From the NCBI GenBank assembly GCA_029224185.1, contig CM055191.1, forward strand, positions 22,210,916-22,274,915: 64,000 nt of DNA. The letters run 5' to 3'. The translations under genes and the position numbers were made by a program. The DNA comes from Karalla daura (taxonomy: Eukaryota > Chordata > Actinopteri > Chaetodontiformes > Leiognathidae). Under the pieces are notes generated by a model that searched no databases, was not told where the DNA came from, and saw only the letters and a program-made list of their open reading frames with translations. Each line of letters opens with the position of its first letter. Position 1 is the first letter of the stretch. Shown in pieces: positions 39,427-51,300 of the stretch.

Positions 39427-41544
39427 GGAAGGAGAGGGGGCGAGAGAGAGAGGGAGAGAGAGAGAGAGACAGAGAGAGAGAGAGAAACAGAGAGAGAGAG
39501 AGAGAGAGAAACAATTATCCAAACTTTATTTAATGGGGCTAGCCTGTTTAGGTCCGGGGGGGGGGGGGTTGGCCGCAGCCCGTCCTGGTCTTATTTTGAC
39601 CGTTCGCGTGAGGGTCAAAAGCCTTGAGAGAATCAAAACAGGGGGCAGCTGCTGCTTCCGTTGACGGCTGCTCTCGCTGTTATGACAACGGGACATGCGA
39701 AAAAAGAGAAAAAAAAAACCCAAAACAAACCCTCAAAGAAAATCCGAATCTTCCGAATGCGACATTAGCCGCGCGGTCTGGACCGGGATCCGCTGTCTGC
39801 TGCGTGCATGCGTGTGTGTGTGTGTGTCCTTATAAGGAACCGCGTGTCCTCCGCAGCTGGACGCGTTGGACAGAGGCAGGAAGCTTCATGCACACTCGCA
39901 CGCACACACACACACACACTCACACACGCACGCAGGCCTCTTGATGTGTTCTCCTTTAACGCCTGATGAACCACGTCATTGCCATTTTCTCGCCTTGCGG
40001 TCTGCAGCTGTCTGCACAACTTGATTAAAACATTTCTTTTAGTAATCCCTGTGTAATGAAGCCCTCTCCTGAGAGGGCCCTCAGTGTGCGCGCGTCCATG
40101 TGTGTGCGTGCGTGCGTGCGAGAAGTCGCGCACACACGTGCGTGCGCTCCGGGTCAGGGGCGCTCCAGATGGGAGGAACGGGAGGGTCGACGCACGGAAA
40201 GGGGGGGGGGGGGAGAGAGCGGGAGAGGAGAGAAAGTGGAGTGTTTCTTTTTATGAAGAGCCTGGGCTGCTCGGGGGGGGCGACGATTGAGAAACGCACA
40301 CACGCGGAACACCTCTGACCCGGGGGGGGGGGAGCCGCAAAACTCCGAGCTGCGGCCACAGGCACAGTCCCCTGCCTCCTCCCCCCTCCGGCCCGCACCC
40401 ACGTCCAGAGCCGACACGTCCAGCTCGGCCTCGGGCCAGATGACGGATGCCGGTCGGTCTAGATTGTGGTCGAGAGATTAAAACCAAGTTGTAATCGGTT
40501 AAATGTGCCAAAAGAAGGAAAGCTTTACCCAGTGGTAGGGTACCCAGAGTAGCAGGAGTTCTGTCACTCTGTCACAGAGCCGGGAACACCTGAACCCTGT
40601 AGCCTTATAAGTCTGCTCCCCATGTGTGAACTTAACGCAGTTCTCCGGTCCTACCTCCCATTTCCCCCGTCCTTTTCCTTTTGTGCCGGGTACCGATCAT
40701 CCGTTTCAGACTCGACGACTCGATTCGAGATTTACCCCCCCCCCCCCGAATCTACTCGGCATCCGTCGGACTCGACACCGGCTCTTCCATGATCATCCAG
40801 GCGGTGAAGTGGGCGCGTCTCTCACGTCCAGCGCCAGCCCGAGTGCGGGGCGTGATTTACGCCGTTCATTCGGAGGCGTTGGGGGAGACACCGGGGAGGG
40901 GGGAAGGGGGGGGGGCGAGTCTTTTGTAGATAAAAGCGGAGACTCGAGAGCAGCCCATAACTCACTCCGGTTATTTTCAAGAAGGGGTCGCCGACCTCGG
41001 CCCGGGGAGAGATGGAGAATCCCGCAGCGCCTCGGATCAATCTGGAGGGGGGGGCTGTCGGCCTTCCCTTTCCCTCCGTTTTCCGTCGGGTTCCCTCTCG
41101 GAGAGGGGCGGAAAACAATGGCGATGGCCCCCGTCCGCCGTTTGGCTTGCGTAATGTTTGCCTCGCTTCATTAAGGTGGGCCGCCACGGTGAATGATTTC
41201 CAGAGGCCGCAGATAAACCTCTCGCTCGTCCCGGGGACGGTGGCTATCTGTGGCATCTGTCGGGCAAATGTGTCCGCCCCGTGACGGATCGCGCTGGCCG
41301 TTGCCGTGGACACGGATAAGTCGAGAGCGGGAGAAAGTAGCGCATTGTGGGGGCCCGTCGGGGGGGGGGGGGGGTGATTGACTGTCTTGTTGACTCTCTG
41401 TTTGTTTTACTGCCTCGGACCTCTTTGGGCGCTCCCACCGACTTTTAACTTTTGCTCCGTCTCCTTTTCTTTTCTGTTCCTCGAAGGGTGTCGAGTTGCA
41501 GCTCATGCGGAATTTCCTATCGAGCTCCGGTTACAGACATAACC

Positions 41545-41576
<32 letters not shown>

Positions 41577-44500
41577 ACACCTTGCTCCACATCTCCCGTC
41601 AGCTCCCGGCTCCCCACAGCTGCCCCGGTGTCACTGTGTTTTGGAAGGAGTGAGGGAAGCGATTTCTGGTACTGTACAGGATGTGAGTAATAACAAAAAT
41701 GAGCGTTCTGGAAAGTGCGCGCGGGTCTGTCGGGTCTGTCGTGTTTTGGGACGCCGCGTAAGCCATTACGGGCCAGCTGCTCTTGGCGACACTCCCTCAA
41801 TCGCGGCCAGAGATGCTGATCTCGGGGAAAAAAAAACAGAAAACAAAAAGCGAAGAATCCGCCGAGCGCGTCCCGACCCCGACACATGCGGGGTTCAACG
41901 CGTTACCCTCACCCCCGGCAGCCGTCTTTCATTAGGCCCCATTTGTTTGTCTGCTCAGGCGCAAAGCGGCAAACGCTGCCATCCCCGGGTTTGCACCGGA
42001 GCTCATCCGAACGGCTTTTCTTAACGAGACGACCCACGTCGGCTATTATTTCACCTGGAGAACAACATACGACAACATACAACATACGAGCTTGCTACCC
42101 CCTCCGCCCCCCTCCCCTCTGCTCGGCTGGCGGCGCGTGCATTCCTCCGCGCACCCTGGAACAATCTGCCCCCCCCCCCTGGTGCTGGCAGCCGCTCCTC
42201 TAATTGTTCTGGTAACAGGTTGCTGGAGGAGCAGGCCCTCTAATCAGCTGTGGCTTCATTACGACTGCCGTTTGTGCTCCTGCCAGCCAACCTGCTGGGG
42301 CTGCACACATGTGCCCCCGCGCACACACGTGCGTGTGTGACTGCTCCTCCGACCCTCACCGGGGTGCGAGGGGGCTTTTGCGGCGCTGTGCCTGTGCGGA
42401 ATTACGTTGCCTGCGTGTGGCCCGCGCGGAGCGGCGATCGCAGCCCGCCAGCGGGAGCGGCAGCTGCGCTTGTCTAAATATAGCCGCCACCGCAGCCGGG
42501 CCAGGCCGGGCCGGGGAGCTGATTACCCTGAGAACCGCCGGTCCCAAACGGATCTCAGCTAGTGCGGGGGGGGGGGGGGGGGTTCGCTGGGAACTCGGTG
42601 GCGGTCCGGGCTGGGAGGGGAGGGGAAGGCGGGGGGGTGGGGGGGCCTGACCCGGGGAGCGTCCGGGCTCAGGTAGGGGCCACCTTGGGGTCACAGCCCG
42701 GGCCCAGGGTCGCGGGCCGCCAGGGGGGGACGAGAGTCCAGCGGGGGTCCGCCCGCCGCTGGGCTTCACTCATTGGTTTTAATGACTAGAAATAATTCCC
42801 CCGTCCCTGCTTCGTGTCGGCGCTTGAGCGTGAATGCGGAGGAAACAGCCCAGGCAAAGAGCAGCACAGCTGGTATGGTACTCAGGACGGTGACTCACAC
42901 CCCCCCCCCCCTCCCCCCCCCCCCCGCCCCCCCCATCCCCCCTCGGCACAACACCGTGCCCCGTTGTTCCTGACTCCTTGACAGGGGACGCCGGACAGCG
43001 GTGCCAGCGAGCCCCCCCCCCCCCACCTCTCCCCCCCTCCCCCGTCACTCAGTCACGGCACCGGGGCAGGGGACAGGTCGGGAAACCAGGGCTGGTGTTG
43101 TTGGAGTGCGCGGGAGGAGAGCGCATTTCGCCGGCCGAAACACCTCCTTTTTCACAGCCACCCGGCTAATTTTGATTTCCCTTTCGCGTGTTCCCGGTGG
43201 CCTCCGCCTTTCAATGAAAAGGGGGGAAGGAAAAAACAGAACAGTCACTGACTGAAAAGACTACCGTGAGGTCAGAGACGGCCTCGTCGGGCAGGAACTG
43301 GAGTTCAAGCCAAGGGGCCCCCAGCCCTTCAGATTATGAGTCGGGATCCAGCGCGGCCTCTGGTGGGTCCCCGCGTTATAAAAGTGGAAGTACGCCTTAA
43401 TGAGCTTTGCTCCCCGGGCTACGCGCTCCGTTTCTCACGCGGACGCGGCGAGACTGGCCTTCTGCGAGTCAGCGCGGAGCGAGCCACGGGCCGGTGCTGC
43501 GGCGGGTATCGCCTCCGCTACGTTTTCAAACCCTTAAAGGCCTAGCGGTAACGGCGAGAGGGGCGGGCGGCCCTGCCAGAAAGCTGTTTACCATGTTGCA
43601 GCCGGGGAGGGGGAAAAAAAAAGAAGAAGAAGAAGAAGAAAAAGAGAGAGAGAGCGACCGCGCCAGCTACTTAATGAAATCCGATGAGTGTCTGGCTGTC
43701 CTCGCCATCCAGCGTTCCCAAAGCAGCCTAATGAGAGCCTCTGCTTCTCATTTGGCCCGAGATCCAAGTTGCTGTTTGCGAAGGAATCGGCCATAATATA
43801 ATAAAAACAGGTGCATAATTAAAGTTTTAGACGGACCGCATGCACATGACAGCTCCCCTGAAACGCCATAAAACACTCGGAGTGGGCCGACCAACTTTCA
43901 TCCCGTGCCAGTCGTCCCATTGAAGTGGCTTCGCAGGCACATTTGCTCTGCATGTGGGGACATTGTTGTTGCTGGGTCCCACCCCCCCGCTCCCCTCACT
44001 TTCTTTTGTTCGGCAGCAGTGTCTCGCTACGTGTGCACGCATACGGCCGCGGAGGCGCTCGAACATGCTAACGCGCGCGCACTTTGATGGATGCCTCGCC
44101 GTGCTCCTCTAATAGCGGAGGAGCATGGCATTGCGTGGCTCGCAGCGGTGCCAAACGCGCCACATGTGGCCCGGGAACTGAAAATGTGAAGGTAAACTCG
44201 TTGACCCTGTCAGGTTCAGAGTCTCTCCCTCCCTCTCTCTCTCTCTCTCTCTCTGCCTTTGTTTTTCCTACGTTCTTACATCTCTCTTTATCGAACTCTT
44301 TCTCTCCCTTTCCCTCGCAGTAGAACCACCACCCCGCCCCCCCCCACCCCCCACCCCCCACCCCCATCCCTCCGAGACAGCAGGCGGTTAAAAACTCCGG
44401 GCCCGCCTGTGTGCAGCTAACAGCTCATGTCACCGCCGCCGAACCACCCAGGAGCAGAATAAAGGGGAAAGATAAAGAGAATAAGGGGAGGAGAGGAGAG

Positions 44501-45288
44501 GGGGGGGGGGAAGCAGAGGAGTTAAACGATTGCAGAGCCGCCGAGCGGAGGGAGAGACCCCGTGACATATCCCACACTCTGAGCCGGGACCAGACCGAAA
44601 TGGATGTGTGATTAAATGAACTGTGATGCTCGTTCCTGACACGCCGCAGCCATCCCTGGAATTAGTCACGCTTCTATTTTCACCCCGAAAGCGCTGCTGC
44701 GTGCGGGACGACGCCCCCACCCCCCCCCTCCTCCTCCCACCCCCTCGCCCCCCCGCCTCCGTCACGATAGGACGGGGCCGTCCAGCATATGTGAGCTGGA
44801 CGTGTCGCGCCTCCTTCTAATTGAAGGAGCTCCGGAGGGGCGGGGAGTGGAACGGCGCAGACGCGTTCTGGAGTGTTCGGTTCAGGATCCCCGGGTGTTT
44901 TTCCACTGAGCGGAGGTTCCTGGGGACAAAAGGCGGGAGGGGGAGGGACGTGAAGGATAGAGATCAGCAACAAGTGCTCCATCATGCTCAGCACTGTGTG
45001 TTTAGTGCCATAGCTCAGCTGGTGTGTGTGTGTGCGTGGTGTGTGTTGGGGAATCCCTCCTCCATGCCTGCTGCTGATGTCATGGATGGTTCTTAAGAAC
45101 CAAGAAGCCATGACTTCAGAGCTTGGATGAAAAAGGAGTTCAGAGACCTGATACAGGGTTTTGAAGGCTAGTGTGTGTGTGTGTGTGTGTGCGTGCGCGT
45201 GTGTGATCAGAGCTGTGCATTTGAATGTGTAAGGATTTGACTGATTACACAGCGACTAGGGGAGAAAGGCAAACGCTACATGTTGCTA

Positions 45289-45353
<65 letters not shown>

Positions 45354-48300
45354 TCGGATGATAAATGAGAGCACGGTCCACCGAGGCTGTGATGGACAGG
45401 GGCCTGGAGGACTCCATCCGACTGCGCTGTTACCTCATTCTCCCGAACACTCAACTCATCAGCTTGTCACACACACACACACACACACACACACGGGCGC
45501 GCGCTCTCTCACACACACACACGCGTAGACTCCCCGCTCCACACTCTTGGAGACGGATGAAATGTTAAATGCGTAAAGATTCTTTTCAGGGTCGGGTTTC
45601 TGGGCCGCACATCTCTTCACATAAATCATCATCACGGTTCTGACGGAGAGGAGGGAAGGGTCGGCGGCAGAGAGGCAAACCGGGCCTACCTGCCAAGCGA
45701 CTGGGGGGAAAGCTTGGCCCGCGCGCGCTACTCCCTCAATTTGCCGCTGGAATGCCGCTCTACCTATTTGGCCACCGGCGCTATCAATGAGCTGTTTTAC
45801 ATCGCCATGCGATACTGATGGATTTGTTGAAGTGGCGAGCCATTTGTTTCCACCGGTGTCCGTTTCATGAAGCGAACGCTGGCGTCGAAGCGCGACTCTC
45901 CATCCCCCCACGCAGCACCATTTACGTAACCCCGCCCGTGCCTGTCTGGTGTCCCTCTCTCTTCCAGGGGCAGGCGGTCGTCGGTCCCCACCACCGAGTG
46001 CATCTTCGAGCTCCCCCACTTCGCCGTGCAGTCCACCCGGCCCAGATGCTCTTGCTGCAGGCCATCGGTCAGAGCTGGACGCACAGCGTGGCCAGCGGGG
46101 CCCCGCGGACGCTCGGCGAGGGCCTGCTCAACGCCGTGTACAAGTCCCCAGGTGAATGCCGCCTCCCTCCCTGACCTGCCTCCGCCCAAAAGGCCTTCGA
46201 AGACGCGACGGGGGGTCCGAGGGAGCACGTTCGCCGCACCGGGCCTCTTTTTTTTTCCCCAGTGCGGGTGTTTTCCCCAGCCGTCCCCATTGCCCGCTCG
46301 TTGTTGGAGCGCGGCGATGTTCTGTGCGTAATGGCGACTCAGTCACGATGATGGAGTGCCCACACGTCCTCCATATTTCAGTCAGGGAGAGTTATAGAGC
46401 AAAGAGTTACTGCATCTCGCCGCTCATCTGGTGTCTTTTAGACTGTTGCATTAGACATAATGCATTCATCATTGTGGCCTGATATATTGAAATCTCCCCT
46501 TTCTCATAAAGCACGTGCGCTGTCCTTTGTTTGTTTAGTGCGCCATAAAATGAGGCTCAGCCACAGTAAACTGCCAAGAGAGATATATGAACCTGGCCAG
46601 AACCTGGAGTGATTTGCCTCTCTTATGAAAAGTTTTACAGTTATTTTTCGGGGGCTCCACACGTCACGTACCAGACTATTATTTGCCCAGAACAGATCAA
46701 TTCAACAGTAGGTGGGTAAACAGTCTGCAGAGCCTGTAGTAGTAGTGCGCGCACACATGCAAAACTTCCAGCCTCTGAATATACACATTCACACGAGACA
46801 CTTTGGCATAAAGATCAACTTGTCTTGTGCCCAGTGTGGGGTACCGGACCTGCAGCCAAGGGCAAATTAACTCTGAAGCAGTTTTACGCTTCATGTCGCC
46901 TAGGATGCCTTAATGGTCAAATAATAAATTTTGCCCCTTGTTAAAGAAAGGGAGGGGAGTCTGAATTCAATAAAACAGTAGCGTTTCTCATGACGGTAGC
47001 ATCTGGACAGTCCTCTGGAGGGCTAGGGATTTTCCAACTCATTAGGATCATGTTGTTTGGTATGCCGTCAACATTCTCCCCCGGCCAAGCCAGCCAAGCT
47101 ACCTTTTTCACCGTTGTGCAGCCGCCAGGATTTATGAAACTGGTCTCCCGTGGAGTGAAGTCAAATATTCCTCTCCCCTCACTCTGCCTTTCCCCTGGAA
47201 CCGAGCTTGAATAGCAACATGGAGAAACATTTGCACATCTGGTCCATGTGCTGGCAGGTTAGAAAAAGAGCAGCGGGAAAAAAGGAGTTTGGGGTTTCGC
47301 AGGAGAGAGAGTGAAGGGGAATAGGTGATGTGTTGTGTAAGTATATGTTTTGTGGGGAAAAATCCCAGTAATAATTCCTATGATATAACCAAAGATGTCT
47401 AGCGCTGTATCTGCTTTTGAAATTGTGGTGACACTCATGGGCCTTAAAGGAAGATTTGAGCTGTCCCAGTTCCCCTCAATCTCTAGCATGACAGCTTAAG
47501 TGCAGGGGAGAAATGGAAAATCGGGACCTGGAAGGAGAGGCTGGGAGTCGACAGAGTGAGGCCGGCGCCCACTTTGTTTGCTCTCGAGTGTCGTCTCCTG
47601 CACGTACAGCGGGCTGCTCCATCCCGGCCATGTCGTCCACGTGCCTTTAATGGGGCCATTCTTAAAGTGTTAGCGTTAGCGTTAGCGTTAGCATTAGCAT
47701 TAGCGTTAGCAATAGCGGTAGCAATAGCGGTAGCATTAGCGGTAGCATTAGTGTTAGTGTTAGCGTTAGCATTGCTCCCTACGGCCCGTGTTTGCTCTGC
47801 CAGCCCAGAGACGGGGCGAAAACGACGCGGAAAATCCCGTTCCAGCCCCAGAATCAGACGCTGCTGCTGCTGCTGTGGCCTCCCCAGTATTCTGCGGTGA
47901 CACGGCTTTTCTCCCCCCCCCTCCCCCTTCCCCTCCCCCGCCCCCCACCCCCCACACTGCATTCCAAGCCGAGCTCCCGCTAGTGTTGTGTTTTACTGGA
48001 GAGCGCTGCGGCGCACGCTATGTCACGCTTTACGTGTCCGTGCCCAAAGAGGAGAGCTGGTCTATAGGGAGCTAGGTAGGTGTGTTCTGTCTGTGTCTGT
48101 GTGTGTGTGTGTGTGTGTGTGCGCGTGTGTGTCCCTCAGCCACCAACTTCTCCTCCGGGATGCCTCTGCGGTCTGCAGCAGCGGCCCGTGGCGGTGGCAG
48201 CGGTGGCGATGGCTACGCTGCCAGCGCGTCTGCTTTCGGGAGTTCATTCGCCCATCGTTCGCATTTCACAGCACTGACTCAACAAGCGTGGAAGCGTGGG

Positions 48301-51300
48301 AGGACGCGTTATCTGGGTTCGCTTTCTGGCACGCGTCACCCCGGACCCTAATCTCGTAGAAAGCACAGCATATCTCCCCGCCGCTCGCACAAGACACACG
48401 CGGGACAACGAGCGGAGACGAATGTGGGTGACGTAGTTGACAACACGCTCTATCGTATTACCACATGTTCAGCGTTTATTCGTTGTTCGTTTCGCAGTTG
48501 GTTCAGTCCTGCCGAGACAAATGACAGGAAGTTGAGTGGACTTAACCTTCATACGAGAACTGTTCGCTCAACTGTTTCTGAGCACACACTCCATGTTCCC
48601 TTATGGTATGATCATCACGGGCCTGTCCTTCACTGACGATGCCTTTGCCGGACTTGGATTGATTTGCACCTCACAGTACCATCTCATTTGCAATGGACTT
48701 TGAATGCACAAGCTGGTCCGTGCTGAGGAGTCACAACTCTGGCTGCAGGCTGCTCTCCTCGGCTACATTTGTGCCTCCTCACTTTGTCTCGCTTATCAGG
48801 CAGAAATTAGCGGGCCTTGTGTCCTTGTATCCATGACATGGCTGTGAAGCCTCCAGACGTGGAGGAAGTACGGACGGCTCATTATAAAAGATGGATGAGT
48901 GTGCCTGTCCGTGCCGTTGAAACACGACCGGCGGTAGAAACGCTCCGTGGCCGACTCTTTCCCGCCTGTCTCACTCGCCAGGCTTGAGCTACTGATTTAT
49001 TGAATTTTGGTAAACCGACACCCACTGCGGAGGCTACAGGATGAACTGAAGTGATCCGGAGTGAAACTCCGCTTTGGTTTCTTATCAGAGTGACAGCCAC
49101 AGTAAACGGGAGTGAATCAGTAATTTTTCCCCCCCTCGCTTGAGCCAGCCTCAGCTGCTGACCGGCCTTGGGCTTTTTTTTCTTTTCACCTCAATAAGCT
49201 TTTCCTCAACATTTCTCCGCCGAGGTGAACTTTTCCGGGGGGGGGGGGCCCGTGCAGGATGTTGCCCTTCCACGAGCTAAACCCTGGCCTGGGGGAGCCG
49301 AGAGGCCCCCGGGGGCCCCGTCGTTTGGCCCCCCCCCGGCCCTCGCCTCTTTGTCTTAGCGCGGCGCACCAGTGCCGCGCCTTGAAAGACAAGAGATCAC
49401 GGTCATTTCCAATCGGCGTGAAATCGGCATTTCCTCCCGTGATGGATTCAGGTTTAATGCCGCTGCCACAGCTGCTTTCTGGCCGCAGAGCTCTGCGGTG
49501 GTCTGGAAAAGGACAAGAGGAGGAGGGTGGTGGGTTGGGGGGGTGGGGGTGGGGGGGGGGTGGGGGGGGGGGGGGTCTGCTGGAAGTTGGTCGGCGGTGG
49601 TCACCAGACGTGCTCTAGATGATTGCTGGGTGATATATGAGCTGTGGCATAGCTTCGGCGTGACAGATATGGTGTGGGGGGGGGGGGGGGAGAAAGAACA
49701 GAGGAAAAGGAAGAGAGAGGGTGAGCGCCGTAATGAGCGGGATGAAAAATGAAAGGGAGAAGTGAAATGAGGTTTGCCGCGGGAGTGGACACGAAGGAGG
49801 AAATAAAGAGGCTGGGGGCGCGGGCTGGGCCCGCGGGTGCCCAGAAAGGCCGCTCTCCTTTATTGAACCCCGCTTCAGCGTTCGATTGAGTGTCGGGTCA
49901 GGCGTGCACGCGCATGATGCGCGCCCGCCTTCCGCAGCTAGCAAATCCTATACGCGCCCCCCCCCCCCCGCGCGGCCCCCCCGAGCCCGCGCAGGATCCA
50001 TTTAAGGCCGGCGGCTGCCAGTGTTTGGATACGGCGAGCCTATGCTCTCACCGCGCAGCGACTGGAGGCATGTCGACAATAATAGCCCGGGGCCTGTGCG
50101 CTCACCGGCGGCCCGTATCGTTCTTAAAACAAGCGCTTTGTTTTCACTAGTTCCCCCTGCGCGCGCGGCGGGGCCCGGGAGATGGGGGAGCGTGGTGGTG
50201 GTGGCGGTGGTGGTGGTGGTGGTGGTGGATGGGGTGGGGGTACGATTCAAGGTTACGTCAGGGCGACTTTATTTATGCTTTTCCTCACGCCGATACTTCC
50301 CATCGCTTGGAAACGCGTCCCCCCCACCCCCCCCCCCCCCCCCACAGAAGTCCGCGTCCACAGTGGCCTTTGCGCGGCATGAGAGAGGCTGCATGGTCGG
50401 CAGCTCGCCCCCCTGTGATTCCAGGAGCATGGGTCCGACGCAAAGTGTCGGTAATGGCTCCATGTTGGTGGTGGTGGTGGTGGTGGTGGGGGGTCCATTC
50501 CCGCATCGCTCTGTCACCCCCGTGGGACTAATCCTCGCCGCGCCGGCCCTTTAACGCTGTCTGGTCCCCAGAACCCAAGCGTCTGTCTTCGCACCCTCCC
50601 TTTTCTTTCTCTTTTCCTTCTTCGAAGTCCTCGGGTGTCTCTCCGTCCTTCGCTGTCGGTGGCTCGGCCCTGGACGGGGCGAGCGGAGGTTGAGTGGACT
50701 CGCGTCTGTTGGTCGAGACGGGCCAGAGGGACGCGCAGCTTTGCCCCGTCACGTAACGGGCCCCTGCACTTGGCTGGTTTGATGGTCCGTTCCCATTGTT
50801 CCGCGGTGGACGTGGGGAGAAAGCGAGGGCCCAGGGCTTTCTTTCATGGCCCGCGGTTTGTCACAAATGTCAGTGGGGAGATGGGAGGCTTAATGAAAAC
50901 CCTGAGATGTCTGTTTCGGCGGCGGCCTGGCCCCTCAACCGGGCGTCCACGCTTCTTTGAAGAAGTAACTTATTGGTTTGAGGGGGAAACTCGGCCTGTC
51001 TACTTGTCCGCTTCACGGATTGACATCAGGGCGGGAGGCAGGCAGGCAGGCGGGAGGGAGAGGGAAGAAAGGGGGCTTTTTCATCCATACGCAACCTTAT
51101 TTCTTGACATTAAAAACACGTTGTGTCAGCATCAGAGAGCCGATAAATAAATCTTGGAATGGAACTTGAGACGGCTCTTGTCAATGAAAACTTCAATGAG
51201 CTACAGACGGCCCTCGCTCCACTCCTGGCAGATTGTGATGATGTTTTAAGTCGATCCAGACTCGGGGCCCTTCCTCCTCTTCTTTTGTCTCCCCCGCTGC

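Larger units (their letters stand above)
36341..45967 (+). other. vps13b: vps13b intronic sequence between gap 1 and the 45968 exon
   Basis: 9.6 kb, GC- and CpG-rich, with numerous poly-C and poly-G tracts (for example C18 near 36891, G16 near 41358, G18 near 42566) and CT/GA repeats. No VPS13B exon was recognised, although exons immediately 5' of 45968 would be expected here or in the gap. Protein-like short open stretches were inspected and not accepted. Confidence 0.45.

Noticed and set aside
39014..39664. Arg/Glu-rich (plus) and Ser/Leu-rich (minus) open frames of 146-216 aa
   Set aside because: Direct translation of the GA repeat array; no coding information.
41487..41550. Frame GVELQLMRNFLSSSGYRHNPP after TTCCTCGAAG, tested as a vps13b exon
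   Set aside because: It runs directly into a GT repeat, so the apparent donor is part of the microsatellite, and no homology was recognised.
43336..43545. Frame starting MSRDPARPLVGPRVIKVEV
   Set aside because: No splice context and no recognised VPS13 motif; length is ordinary for GC-rich DNA.
45590..45817. Open stretch after TTCTTTTCAG reading ...RAYLPSDWGESLARARYS..., tested as a vps13b exon
   Set aside because: It has an acceptor-like start and about 75 open codons, but no donor with the needed phase 2 end and no recognised VPS13 similarity. Open runs of this length are common in this GC-rich DNA.
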